Shown here: positions 47,567 through 56,678 of the stretch, in pieces
Numbering within the stretch: the first letter of the stretch is position 1
How the letters are laid out: each line of letters begins with the position of its first letter
Assembly (NCBI RefSeq): GCF_900129375.1
Contig: NZ_FQVN01000003.1
Coordinates: 248,001-312,000, forward strand
DNA from: Streptoalloteichus hindustanus
GTDB taxonomy: Bacteria; Actinomycetota; Actinomycetes; Mycobacteriales; Pseudonocardiaceae
Length of the DNA: 64,000 nt
Reading direction: 5' to 3'
Notes under the pieces: generated by a model
What the model was told of the DNA's origin: nothing
Databases searched by the model: none
The model's input: only the letters and a program-made list of their open reading frames with translations
Position numbers and translations under genes: made by a program

Positions 47567-48213
47567 CCACCTCCCGGGTGCTGGCCGGTCTGGCCCTGCT
47601 GTCCCCGCTGCCCGGACGGCGCCGGCGGGGTCGGCTGACCCTGCGGAGCGCCGGCCGACGGGGGCGCCGACGCCGACGGGGTGGGCGACGGCGGCGCGGA
47701 CGAGGTGGCCGGCCGCGGCTCGCCCCGCAGCTCCACCGAGCCGTCCGGCCGGACGACGAGCCGGGCCGGGTCGGGCGCCGGGACCAGCCCGAGCTCCCTG
47801 GCCCGCCGGGCCACGTCCGGCGCGGACTCCCGCTGGGCGACGTCCCTGCGCAGCTGCTCGGCCTGCTCGGCCAGGTCGCGCGCCTCGCGCTGGGTGTTCT
47901 CCAGCCGGTACGAGTACGCGCCGGCGGCGGTGGACAGCCACAGGCTGGCCAGCAGGCCGGCGGCGAGCAGGCTCATCACCAACAACACGAACGGAGCTCT
48001 GGGCGCCACGCCCGCGCGTCCCTGGGGCACGACCCGCAGCCACCGCCGGGCGAGCGGCACCCGTCTGCCCTGCGCGCGCCGGGCCGTCCGGTCCGCGGCA
48101 CGCTGCCCCGCCTGCTTGCCGCCCCGCCGGCCGGCGGTCCGGTCCGCGGCGCGGTCCCGGCCGCCCGCGCGACCGCGCGTGCCGGGATCGGGGACGCGTG
48201 CGGGCGCGCTCAC
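47563..48213 (-). CDS. ftsL: FtsL-like divisome protein
   Basis: 216-residue bitopic protein between rsmH and pbpB, the ftsL position. An Arg-rich cytoplasmic region (about 1-70) precedes one membrane helix ([20 protein letters not shown], about 74-93) and a short periplasmic coiled coil ([20 protein letters not shown]). The last 50 residues are a Pro/Ser/Gln-rich tail, longer than usual. FtsL sequences are poorly conserved, so the call rests on topology and position. GTG 48213 overlaps the rsmH stop (GTGA). Confidence 0.85.
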   Translation of the reverse strand: MSAPARVPDPGTRGRAGGRDRAADRTAGRRGGKQAGQRAADRTARRAQGRRVPLARRWLRVVPQGRAGVAPRAPFVLLVMSLLAAGLLASLWLSTAAGAYSYRLENTQREARDLAEQAEQLRRDVAQRESAPDVARRARELGLVPAPDPARLVVRPDGSVELRGEPRPATSSAPPSPTPSASAPPSAGAPQGQPTPPAPSGQRGQQGQTGQHPGGG

Positions 48214-49217
48214 GTGTCCTCCCCGAGCCGTTCCGCCGCGCGGAGCCGGACCGAGGAGGCGCGGGGGTTCGCCGCCACCTCCTCCTCGCTCGCCGGCTCC
48301 GAACCCCGCACCAGCAGCCGGAACTCCGGGCCGTGCCCGGGCAGCTCGACCGGGAGGCCGGGCGGGGTGCGGGAGGTGGAGCGCTCGGCCAGGGCCCGCT
48401 TGACCATGCGGTCCTCCAGCGAGTGGTAGGACAGCACCACGATCCTGCCGCCGACGGCGAGGGCGTCCAGCGCCGCCGGCAACGCGCGCCGCAGCACCTC
48501 CAGCTCGCCGTTGACCTCGATGCGCAGCGCCTGGAAGGTCCGCTTGGCCGGGTGGCCGCCCGTGCGCTGGCTCGCCGCGGGAACGACGTCGTACAGCAGC
48601 CGCACCAGCCGGCCGCTGTCCCGGAACGGCTCCTTCTCCCGCTCCCGGACGACCGCCGCCGCGATCCGGGAGGCGAACCGCTCCTCGCCGTAGTCCCGCA
48701 GGATCCGGGTCAGCTCGGCGGCGGAGTAGGTGTTGAGCACCTCGGCCGCGGTGATCCCGTGGCTCGGGTCCATCCGCATGTCCAACGGGGCGTCCTGCGC
48801 GTAGGCGAACCCGCGCTCGGCCTCGTCGAGCTGCATCGAGGAGACCCCGAGGTCGAACAGCACCCCGTGCACCTCCGGGATGCCCAGCTCGGCGAGCGCC
48901 CTCGGCAGCTCGTCGTACACCGCGTGGACCGGGCGGGCGCGCTCCCCGAACGGCGCCAGGCGTCGACCGGACAGCTCCAGCGCGTTCGGGTCGCGGTCCA
49001 GCCCGACGACGGTCAGCTCCGGGAACCGGGAGAGCAGGGCCTCGGTGTGGCCGCCGAGGCCGAGTGTGGCGTCCACGCAGACGGCCGGCCGGCCCGCCAG
49101 CGCCGGGGCGAGCAGCTCCAGCACCCGGTCCAACAGGACCGGGACGTGCCGCGGCCGGTCTTCCCCACCAGACGCCCGAGCGCCGTCGCGGGGCACCCGC
49201 GCCTGAGCCGCCGCCAT
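48210..49217 (-). CDS. rsmH: 16S rRNA (cytosine1402-N4)-methyltransferase
   Basis: SAM-dependent enzyme (MraW) methylating N4 of C1402 in 16S rRNA. 335 residues: [13 protein letters not shown] near residue 25, the SAM-binding [38 protein letters not shown], and [12 protein letters not shown] and [16 protein letters not shown] 49217 is preferred over the GTG just before it because GGAGGAG then sits at normal distance. Confidence 0.95.
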   Translation of the reverse strand: MAAAQARVPRDGARASGGEDRPRHVPVLLDRVLELLAPALAGRPAVCVDATLGLGGHTEALLSRFPELTVVGLDRDPNALELSGRRLAPFGERARPVHAVYDELPRALAELGIPEVHGVLFDLGVSSMQLDEAERGFAYAQDAPLDMRMDPSHGITAAEVLNTYSAAELTRILRDYGEERFASRIAAAVVREREKEPFRDSGRLVRLLYDVVPAASQRTGGHPAKRTFQALRIEVNGELEVLRRALPAALDALAVGGRIVVLSYHSLEDRMVKRALAERSTSRTPPGLPVELPGHGPEFRLLVRGSEPASEEEVAANPRASSVRLRAAERLGEDT

Positions 49218-50411
49218 CACGGTCTCCTCCCCGGGGAGCGCCCCCGGTCCTCGTCCTGTCCCCGGTGTCGGCTCGACGTCGGCACGCCGCCGACTCCCGG
49301 GATCTCACTGTGGTGTTCTCGTCGTCGGTCTCGAAGGAGCTGGTCTCGACGGAGTCGTTCTCGTTCGAGTCGGTCTCGTCGGAGCGGTGGTTCGAACCCG
49401 GTTGCTGGGACGCGCGAGGCCCGCCCGCCGTTCGGTCGGGGGCCGGGTCCGGGGTGTGATCTCCGCCGGGTGCTGGTGGGCGTCCGCTCCGACCACAAGG
49501 CCACGAGCGCGGCGCGACGCGCGGAACGCGCCCTGTCGGTCAGGAGCGACGCCACGCCGGGGTCAGCCCGCGCCACGAGCCCCACACACGCGACATCAAG
49601 CGGCAGCGCTGGCAGGGCTGGATCCGTCATTCCCGCCGGGCCCGTCGTTCTCGCGGGCACCCGGGACGCGACCGCTCCGGGCCGTCGGGCCCGGGTCGAC
49701 CGCCGGGGGTGTCCTCGCTCCGGGCCGTGCCTCACCGCTCCACCCTGTTCGTCGCCCCTGCTGTCACCCTGTGCCAGCTGTCACCCTGTGTCACCGTGTC
49801 GTCGCCGCGCGACGTTCGCCCTGGGCGTCCTCCGGGTCTCCCCCGCCGTAGTCCGCGCCCCGCACGGGGACACGCACTCGACACGAGGCCCAGCACGGTG
49901 GCCCGTGGGGTCGGTGTGGGTGGGGGCGGTGCGACCGGATGTCGTCGGGTCCCCGCCCGCTCGTCGGACCTGGCGCCGGGGAAGGTGCGCCAGGGCCGGT
50001 GGACCGTTCCGCCCAGGATCACCCGGTGGCCGTCCCGCCGGCCGCCGCTGTTCGCGGGCCGCCAGCGTGCTCGTCGCGCTCGCCCCCCCGGCGCGTGACC
50101 GCGCCACGAAGGACCAGACACCGACGGACACCGCTGGGCTGCTCGCCGCAGGGCGGCACGACCGGGGTGGGAGCCGCCTGCGCGGCACCCGGGAATCCGA
50201 GGAGCACGGCCCGCCGAGCGGACCGAGGCCGAACGACACCCGAGCCGTCCGACCGGTGAGACCCTCCCCGCTGTCCAGGGGGTGGCGGAGGCCGCCGACG
50301 GCGACACACGCCCATCCCCGGGCACCTCGTCACGGCCACGACGTGACCGGAGGAGACGGAGAACGACCTCACCCGCCGCGCACGCGACGCCGTCGCCGCG
50401 CGCCGACCCGG
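49218..50411. other. Unusual 1.2 kb gap between rsmH and mraZ
   Basis: mraZ and rsmH are normally adjacent. Here 1194 bp separate them with no recognisable gene. Two notable patches: a degenerate, Ser/Arg-encoding 12-15 bp direct repeat at about 49316-49395 (units like GGTCTCGACGGAGTCG), and CTGTCACCCTGTG repeated at 49761-49773 and 49778-49790 with a partial third copy to 49800. A minus-strand frame at 49500-49630 has codon-like third positions for about 50 residues (ALPLDVACVGLVARADPG) but then degenerates and lacks a good ribosome-binding site; it may be a gene remnant. Confidence 0.6.
49761..49800. repeat. 17-bp-spaced direct repeats upstream of rsmH
   Basis: CTGTCACCCTGTG at 49761-49773 and again at 49778-49790 (period 17), then TGTCACCGTGTC at 49789-49800 as a partial third unit. 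It resembles a multi-site protein-binding array. Its place in the mraZ-rsmH gap suggests a role in rsmH-operon control, by inference only. Confidence 0.65.
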
Positions 50412-50843
50412 TCAGAAGATCCCGGGCAGCACCTCCTCCCGTGCCTGCGCGTAGCTCTCCTCGTGCTCGGCGAGGTAGCGCTCCCACGCAGAGGCGTCCC
50501 AGATCTCCAGACGGGTGATCGCCCCGATGACCACGCACTCCTTGGTCAGCCCGGCGTAGCGCCGCAGCTCGGGAACGATCGTGATCCGGCCCTGCCCGTC
50601 CGGCCGCTGCTCGTCGGTGCCGGCGAACAGGTAGCGCTGGAAGGCGCGAACCGACTCGTTGGTGAGGGGGGCCTCGGCGACCTTGCGGGCCATCTGCTCG
50701 AACTCGGCGCGCGGGAAGACGTACAGGCAGTGGTCCTGGCCTTTGGTGACCATCAACCCCCCTGCGAGCGCGTCCCGGTACTTGGCCGGCAGGGTCAACC
50801 GACCCTTGTCGTCGAGCCTCGGGGTGTGGGTGCCGAGGAACAC
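50412..50843 (-). CDS. mraZ: Transcriptional regulator MraZ
   Basis: 143 residues, exactly the actinobacterial family length, with two MraZ/AbrB-like beta domains: [23 protein letters not shown] at the N-terminus and [24 protein letters not shown] in the middle, the DxKGRLxxP motif occurring in both forms. MraZ oligomerises and binds phased repeats at its own promoter to repress the dcw cluster. The start was set at GTG 50843, because the GTG at 50852 would abut the ribosome-binding site GGGGAGG and family members start at FLGTH. Confidence 0.96.
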   Translation of the reverse strand: MFLGTHTPRLDDKGRLTLPAKYRDALAGGLMVTKGQDHCLYVFPRAEFEQMARKVAEAPLTNESVRAFQRYLFAGTDEQRPDGQGRITIVPELRRYAGLTKECVVIGAITRLEIWDASAWERYLAEHEESYAQAREEVLPGIF

Positions 50844-50912
50844 GGCTCCCACCTCCCCACCGATTCAGGCCCCCTCCCGAACCCGTCTCGGCCGGCGGGA
50901 CCCCCGTCTGCC

Positions 50913-50952
50913 CCACCGCCCGCCACAGTACCCCACTTTTCACCACAGTCAA
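50913..50952 (-). promoter_or_regulatory. mraZ promoter with four 10-bp-phased MraZ-type sites
   Basis: On the minus strand: -35 TTGACT (50952-50947), 16 bp spacer, -10 TACTGT (50930-50925). GTGG occurs four times at exactly 10-bp steps (50946, 50936, 50926 and 50916 as first bases), covering the spacer, the -10 box and the start site. Phased short direct repeats are the known MraZ operator design; in E. coli these are TGGGN units with 5-bp gaps. Confidence 0.8.
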
Positions 50953-51359
50953 CGGGAACGACGGCGACAACCGCCCGATCAGGTCGACGTTTCCGCAGCT
51001 CAGCGGGGTGGGGCCGGAGTGGGGGGCGGTGGGGAGGGCCCGAGGGGGCGCGCCGGCCGGACGCGCGGGGAGCAGTCCGCGCGACCCCGTCCGCCCCGCC
51101 CGGCTCCCCCCGAACGGCGGACGGCTGAGCGGCCGTCGGCCGGGGCGCCGACCTGCGTTGCTGGCACGCGGGGCCGACGGTGGGGGAAGGTGGGGACCGA
51201 GGCGACCCGGCGGACGGCTCCATGGCTCGGTCGGAACGTGGGACACCTCGCCGGGTTTTGACAGACTTCTCGGCACGCTGCCCGAGGTGACCGCACCACG
51301 CGCGCCCGCGCCCGGTGCGGGCGCGGAGCGAGGGCGTGCGCCGCAGCACAGGAGGACGT
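50953..51359. other. Intergenic region between mraZ and moxR
   Basis: About 400 bp between divergent genes. It must hold the moxR operon promoter. TTGACA at 51258-51263 is a clean -35 hexamer, but no TANNNT box follows at 16-18 bp. Nothing else assigned. Confidence 0.4.
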
Positions 51360-52475
51360 GTGACGTCAGGTTTCCAGGCCGCCGCACCCCTGGGGTCCAG
51401 TGGGAACGGCCGGCGGCCGGCCGAGGGCCATCCGGGCGAGGCCGAGCTCGCCGAGCTGCACTCCGCCGCGCAGCGGATCGCCGCCAACGTGGAGCGGGTC
51501 CTGGTGGGCAAACCCGAGGTGGTGCGGATCGCCCTGGTGACCCTCCTCGCCGAGGGGCACCTGCTGGTCGAGGACGTGCCGGGCGTCGGCAAGACGTCGC
51601 TGGCCAAGGCGCTGGCCCGGTCGATCGACTGCTCGGTCAGCCGGATCCAGTTCACCCCGGACCTGCTGCCCAGCGACATCACCGGCGTGTCGATCTTCAA
51701 CCGGCAGGAGAACGAGTTCGAGTTCCGGCCGGGGCCGGTCTTCGCGAACATCGTGGTCGGCGACGAGATCAACCGGGCCTCGCCCAAGACCCAGTCGGCG
51801 CTGCTGGAGTGCATGGAGGAGCGGCAGGTCACGGTGGACGGGCGGACCCACCCGCTGCACGCGCCGTTCATGGTGATCGCCACCCAGAACCCGGTGGAGA
51901 TGGAGGGCACCTACGCGTTGCCCGAGGCCCAGCGGGACCGGTTCACCGCCCGCGTCTCGATCGGGTACCCGGACCCGCAGGCCGAGCTGGCGATGGTGGA
52001 CGGGCACGCCGGCCGGGACCCGCTCGCCGAACTGCGCCCGGTGTCCGACGCGGCGCAGGTGCGGACGCTGCTGTCCACCGTGCGCCGCGTGCTGATGTCC
52101 CCCGACGTCCGGCGCTACGCCGTCGAGCTGGTCTCGGCCACGCGGCGGCTGCCCGAGCTCCGGCTCGGCGCCTCGCCGAGGGCCACGCTGCAGCTCGTCC
52201 AGGCCGCCAGGGCGCACGCCGCGCTGGCCGGCCGCGACTTCGTGGTGCCCGACGACGTGCAGGCCGTGGCGATCCCCGTCCTGGCGCACCGGCTGGTCCT
52301 CACCCCGGAGGCGCAGGCCTCCCGGCGCTCCCCCGCCGACCTGGTCCGCGGCCTGCTGCACCAGGTCCCGGTCCCGCAGGGCGCCGGGGCGCAGCGCCCC
52401 ACCGAGCCCGCCGAGTGGCTGCGGGACCTGCGCGGCGCCAACCCGGCCGGACCCCAGCAGCAGAGGACGACGTAG
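51360..52475 (+). CDS. MoxR-family AAA+ ATPase
   Basis: 371-residue AAA+ ATPase of the MoxR class, thought to act as a chaperone for partner proteins. VLLVGKPEVVRIALVTLLAEG region precedes Walker A (EDVPGVGKTSLAKAL near residue 79), Walker B VVGDEINRASPKTQSALLECMEE, sensor 1 in MVIATQNPVEMEGTYALPEAQ and DRFTARVSIGYP. GTG 51360 follows AGGAGGAC. First gene of moxR-DUF58-transglutaminase, a conserved trio in actinobacteria and many others. Confidence 0.93.
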   Translation: MTSGFQAAAPLGSSGNGRRPAEGHPGEAELAELHSAAQRIAANVERVLVGKPEVVRIALVTLLAEGHLLVEDVPGVGKTSLAKALARSIDCSVSRIQFTPDLLPSDITGVSIFNRQENEFEFRPGPVFANIVVGDEINRASPKTQSALLECMEERQVTVDGRTHPLHAPFMVIATQNPVEMEGTYALPEAQRDRFTARVSIGYPDPQAELAMVDGHAGRDPLAELRPVSDAAQVRTLLSTVRRVLMSPDVRRYAVELVSATRRLPELRLGASPRATLQLVQAARAHAALAGRDFVVPDDVQAVAIPVLAHRLVLTPEAQASRRSPADLVRGLLHQVPVPQGAGAQRPTEPAEWLRDLRGANPAGPQQQRTT

Positions 52476-53750
52476 GTGCGGCGCGTGCTGGCGGGGCTGA
52501 CGACCCGCGGCCGCTGCCTGCTCGCCGCCGGCATCGCCGCCGCGGTGTGCTCCCTGGTGCTCGACGAGCGCGACCTGCTCCGGGTCGCCGTGTTCCTGGT
52601 GACCCTGCCGATGCTGGCGACCGCGCTGGCCGCCGGCTCCCAGGTCCGGTTGGCGGCCGGCCGCGCGCTGCTGCCGGCCCGGGTCCCGGTGGGCACCGGC
52701 GCGGAGGTGCGGTTGGAGGTGCGCGGCGGCGGGCGCCTGCCCGCCGGCGGGCTGCTGCTAGAGGACGGGGTTCCGTACGCGTTGGGGGGTCGTCCGCGCT
52801 TCGTCGTCGAGCGGCTGCCCCGGAACGAGGCGGCCGTGCTCGTCTACCCCCTGCAACCCGTGCAGCGGGGTGTGCACCACGTCGGCCCGCTGCTGGCGCG
52901 GGTGACCGACCCCTTCGGCCTGGCCGAGTTCGAACGCGAGCTGGCGGGGCACAGCCGGCTCGTGGTGGTGCCCAGGGTGGTGCCGCTGTCCGGTGTGCCC
53001 ACCGGCTCGGGCCTGGGCGCGGGTGAGGACGGCTCCCTGCGGATGCGCAGCGGGCAGGGCGAGGACGACGCCGTGGTCCGCCCGTGGCGGCAGGGCGACG
53101 ACATGCGCAAGGTGCACTGGCGCTCCACCGCCCGCCGCGACGAGCTGATGGTGCGGGTCGAGGAACGGCCGTGGCGCGGCGGCACGACGGTCCTGCTGGA
53201 CCACCGCAGCGCCGCCCACCGGGGCAGCGGGCCGACCTCCAGCCTGGAGTGGGCGGTGTCGTTCACCGCGAGCGTCTGCCTGCACCTGCAGCGGCACGGC
53301 CACGACGTGCGGCTGGTCACCGAGACCGGCTCCGTGCTGGCGGGCACCTCGGCCCACGGCGGGCACGTCGGGGACGTCGTGCTGGACGCGCTCGCCGGGC
53401 TGAACCCGTCGCACGGCAGGGACATGGCCTGCGGCAGCGACCCCGGCGGCGGGCACGAGCTGGTCGCCGTGCTGGGCGCGACCACGCCCGCCGCCGCGGC
53501 CGAGCTGATCCGCTGGCGCCCGCGCGGCGCCAGGAGCCTGGCCGTGCTGCTGGACGTCGCGGGCTGGGCCACCCACGGCGAGGAGAAGGCGCCGGCCCCG
53601 GACGAGGCCGCCCACCTGCTGCGGGGCGCCGGGTGGCGGGTGGCTCTCGTGCGGCCGGAGACGGGTATGGCGGCGGCGTGGCGGGAGCTGTGCCGCCCCG
53701 GCGCGGTGTCCCCGGAGATGGCCGCGAGCCAGGACGGGAGGGTCGGATGA
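52476..53750 (+). CDS. DUF58 domain protein
   Basis: 424-residue membrane-anchored protein. Two hydrophobic helices at about 14-50, then an extracellular/periplasmic-type beta region, then the DUF58 motif RPWRQGDDMRKVHWRSTARRDELMVR near residue 205, followed by a vWA-like domain (VLLDHRSA region). The GTG abuts the moxR stop. Partner of MoxR; precise role unknown. Confidence 0.92.
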   Translation: MRRVLAGLTTRGRCLLAAGIAAAVCSLVLDERDLLRVAVFLVTLPMLATALAAGSQVRLAAGRALLPARVPVGTGAEVRLEVRGGGRLPAGGLLLEDGVPYALGGRPRFVVERLPRNEAAVLVYPLQPVQRGVHHVGPLLARVTDPFGLAEFERELAGHSRLVVVPRVVPLSGVPTGSGLGAGEDGSLRMRSGQGEDDAVVRPWRQGDDMRKVHWRSTARRDELMVRVEERPWRGGTTVLLDHRSAAHRGSGPTSSLEWAVSFTASVCLHLQRHGHDVRLVTETGSVLAGTSAHGGHVGDVVLDALAGLNPSHGRDMACGSDPGGGHELVAVLGATTPAAAAELIRWRPRGARSLAVLLDVAGWATHGEEKAPAPDEAAHLLRGAGWRVALVRPETGMAAAWRELCRPGAVSPEMAASQDGRVG

Positions 53751-56266
53751 GCCGCGCTGTCCCCCGGCTCTCCGTCGAGGTCTCCCTCGCGCCGGTGGCC
53801 GCCGCCGTGGCCGTCGTGGGCGCGTCGACGGCGTTGTCCGGGGTGCTGGCGGGCGGGCAGTGGCTGGCGTTCGTCGTCGTCTCGGCGGCGGTGGTGGCCG
53901 TCGCCGGCATCGGCCTGCGGGCGCTGCGGCTGCCCGCGCTCGTCGTAGCCCTCGGCCAGATGGTCGCGCTGTGCTGCCTGCTCACCGGGCTGTTCACGCG
54001 CGACGGCGTCCTCGGCGTGCTGCCCGGCCCGGCCGTGGTGGACGAACTCCAGGTCCTGCTGCGCCAGTCGGTGGAACAGGTGCGCGTCGGGGTGCCGCCG
54101 GTCGCGTCGACGGCGGCGATGATGTGCCTGGTCACGGTGGCCGTGGGCCTGGTCGCGATCGTGGTGGACACCCTGGCGGTGGGCGCCGAGGCCCCGGCCG
54201 CGTCCGGGTTGGTGCTGCTGTGCGTGTTCGCGGTGCCCGCCTCGCTGGCCGACGAACTGCTCCCGTGGTGGTCCTTCGTGCTCGGCGCGCTCAGCTTCGC
54301 CCTGCTGCTCGTCGCGGACGGCCGGCACCGGCACCGGGAGTGGCGTGGCCGGATCGGCGCCGCGGGTGGCGGGCGGGCCGGCGCGGTCCCCACCGCGGCG
54401 GTCGTCAGCGGGTTGACCGTGGTGGTGGCCCTGCTCGTCGGGGGCGGCATGACGTTCGTCGGCACCGCGGGCCGGCTGCCCGGCTCGGACGCCGACGGAG
54501 GCCCCGGGGACGGTTCGACCGGCATCGGGCTGCAGCCGTTCACGTCCCTGCGCGGCCAGCTCGACCGGGGCCGACGGGTCGAGCTGTTCCGGGTCCGGGG
54601 GCTCGACGAGAGCCGGTACCTGCGGGCGATGACGCTGCGCCGGTTCGAGGCGGGCCGGGGCTGGCTGCTGGACGGCATCGGGGAGGGCGTGCCGGTGCGC
54701 GGCCAGCTCCCCACCCGCGAGCCCCGCCCGACGGGCGGCCGGGTCGCCGCCATCGACATCGAGCCCCTCGGCTACCGCGACTTCTGGCTCCCCGTGTACG
54801 GCGCGCCGCTGGCGCTGCCGGAGCTGGACGGCTCGTGGCGGTACGACAGCACGGCGGGGGTCGTGTTCTCCCAGCAGAACAAGCGACCCGCGCGGTACGT
54901 CGAGCAGGCCGTGTTCGCCAACCCGAGCCCCGAACACCTGCGCGGGCTGCCCTCTGGCGCGGCCGCGGTGGACCCCGCCTACGTCGAGCGGCCGGACGTC
55001 GACCAGAAGGTCGTCGACCTCGCCCGGGGGATCACGCTCGACGCCCGCTCGGACTTCGAACGGGCGCTCGCGCTCCAGGAGTACTTCGTCACGCCGGCGA
55101 ACGGATTCCGCTACAGCCTGCAGACCGGCGGCGTCGGCGGGGACGCGCTGACCGACTTCCTGTTCCACGGGCGGACGGGCTTCTGCGAGCAGTACGCGTC
55201 GGCGATGGCGGTCATGCTGCGGTCGCTCGGCGTGCCGAGCCGGGTCGCGATCGGCTTCACCGCCGGCACGAACACCGGCGAGTACCGCGTGATCACCACC
55301 GAGGACGCCCACGCCTGGGTGGAGGTCTACTTCCCCGGCCAGGGCTGGACCATGTTCGACCCGACCCCGATGGAGGCGAACCGGCGGGCGCGGCCGCCGC
55401 ACCTGGACAACGGCACCCCGGCCAACTCGAGCGGGCCAACCGCGACCACCACCGGCGCGGCGCCGACCTCGGGCGTCACGCCGGGCACGTCGGGGAGCGC
55501 GCGGCCCAGCACGACTTCCGGCCCGACCGCGCACCAGGCACAGAGTGCCGCGCCGATCACCGCGCCGCCGGCTCCGCTCCGGTACTCCCTGACCGGCGTG
55601 CTGGCGGGCCTCGGCGTCCTGGCCCTGCTGCTGCCGGTCGGGCTGGCGCTCCTCGCGACCAGGAGAGCGCGGGGCGTCCGGCCCACTGGCGGGGAAAAGC
55701 TGGCCTCGGCGACGGTGGTCGGGATGCGGGCCGGTGGGCCCGCGAGCTGGGCGATCGGCGGCGCGTTGCTGGTGGGCGCGGTGCTCGCCGGGCTGGCACC
55801 GGCATCCTGGTGGCCGCCGGTGTTCGTCTGGGTGCTCCTCACGGCGCTGCTGCTCGCCCTCGCGCTGGGCGCCCTGCCGGCGCTGGTGCGCGACGCCCAG
55901 CGCCGGGCCCGGCTCCGCGCCGTCGCGGTGGGCGGCCCGGGCGCGACCGACGCGGCGTGGCAGGAGCTGCTCGCCGAGTCCCGCGACCGGGGCGGTGTGG
56001 TGGCCGAGAGCGACACGGTGCGCGGCGCGGCCAGGAAGCTCGCGCACGAGCACGGTCTGGACGAGGCGGGGCAGTCGGCGCTGCGCGTGGTGATCAGCAC
56101 GGTCGAGCGGGACTGGTACGGGGGTGTGCCGCCCACCGGTCCCGAGCTGCCGGAGGCCGTCGGCGAGGTGCGGGAGAGCCTTCGCCGCAACGCGCCGCTC
56201 GCCCTGCGGGACCGGTTCCTCCCCCGCTCGGTCCTCCGCCGCCGGGGAAGCTCCCCACGGGACTGA
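53747..56266 (+). CDS. Transglutaminase-like membrane protein (TgpA family)
   Basis: 839 residues. The N-terminal part has about six membrane helices (residues 15-190), then a DUF3488-like region, then a transglutaminase core with the catalytic triad Cys in GFCEQYASAM (near 480), His in EDAHAWVEVYF (near 522) and Asp in FDPTPME (near 538). A Thr/Ser/Pro-rich linker (about 560-605) leads to further helices (roughly 612-632, 658-710) and a cytoplasmic C-terminal DUF4129-like tail. The ATG overlaps the DUF58 stop (ATGA). Cell-surface protein processing is inferred from the fold. Confidence 0.92.
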   Translation: MSRAVPRLSVEVSLAPVAAAVAVVGASTALSGVLAGGQWLAFVVVSAAVVAVAGIGLRALRLPALVVALGQMVALCCLLTGLFTRDGVLGVLPGPAVVDELQVLLRQSVEQVRVGVPPVASTAAMMCLVTVAVGLVAIVVDTLAVGAEAPAASGLVLLCVFAVPASLADELLPWWSFVLGALSFALLLVADGRHRHREWRGRIGAAGGGRAGAVPTAAVVSGLTVVVALLVGGGMTFVGTAGRLPGSDADGGPGDGSTGIGLQPFTSLRGQLDRGRRVELFRVRGLDESRYLRAMTLRRFEAGRGWLLDGIGEGVPVRGQLPTREPRPTGGRVAAIDIEPLGYRDFWLPVYGAPLALPELDGSWRYDSTAGVVFSQQNKRPARYVEQAVFANPSPEHLRGLPSGAAAVDPAYVERPDVDQKVVDLARGITLDARSDFERALALQEYFVTPANGFRYSLQTGGVGGDALTDFLFHGRTGFCEQYASAMAVMLRSLGVPSRVAIGFTAGTNTGEYRVITTEDAHAWVEVYFPGQGWTMFDPTPMEANRRARPPHLDNGTPANSSGPTATTTGAAPTSGVTPGTSGSARPSTTSGPTAHQAQSAAPITAPPAPLRYSLTGVLAGLGVLALLLPVGLALLATRRARGVRPTGGEKLASATVVGMRAGGPASWAIGGALLVGAVLAGLAPASWWPPVFVWVLLTALLLALALGALPALVRDAQRRARLRAVAVGGPGATDAAWQELLAESRDRGGVVAESDTVRGAARKLAHEHGLDEAGQSALRVVISTVERDWYGGVPPTGPELPEAVGEVRESLRRNAPLALRDRFLPRSVLRRRGSSPRD

Positions 56267-56284
56267 CCCGCGGGAGAGCACTGG

Positions 56285-56317
56285 GCCCGGGCGTTCGACC
56301 TCTGTCAGCGCCCGGGC
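56285..56317 (+). terminator. Terminator of the moxR-DUF58-transglutaminase operon
   Basis: GCCCGGGCG (56285-56293) pairs perfectly with CGCCCGGGC (56309-56317), 15-base loop, starting 18 bases after the stop. Confidence 0.75.
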
Positions 56318-56402
56318 TCGCCGTCGCCCAGGAGAAACCCGGGAGGCTCACGGCGCGAGACTCGCACCACATCCAGCCGCCTCGCCGAACCCCCGCCCCA
56401 GG

Positions 56403-56537
56403 TCAGCCCCCACCCGTCCCGGGGGGCGAGCCCCGCTCCAGCCTATCGGCCAAGACCCCTGCGCCGACACCGCACCACGAGCTCCTGTGGACAACCGACG
56501 AGCCTGTGGACAACTCCCACTCCAACGAGTGACACAG
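56403..56537. repeat. Dispersed DnaA-box element, copy D
   Basis: Core 56403-56447 (44 of 45 bases as in copy C), exactly 38 bp, TGTGGACAA at 56486-56494 and 56505-56513 (19 bp apart), then TGACACAG at 56530-56537, closer than in copies B and C. Lies in the 412 bp between the convergent transglutaminase and DUF3040 genes. No gene seen in that interval. Confidence 0.8.
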
Positions 56538-56678
56538 GGCGAGAAGTGTCAGCCCGCTCTGCTCCACTGGGAAGGTTGACCTGCTGCACGACAGACCCAG
56601 GCGACACCCAACGTGAAGTGATCTGGACACGCGAAAACGGGCGCGGCGGGAAGTCCGGCGCGCCCGTTGCGGGTCGGT

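Noticed and set aside
49217-49735. Minus-strand open frame between rsmH and mraZ as a gene
   Set aside because: Only about 50 codons look coding, the rest is repeat-derived Arg/Asp/Glu, the start lacks a good ribosome-binding site, and no family is recognisable. Kept as a possible remnant.
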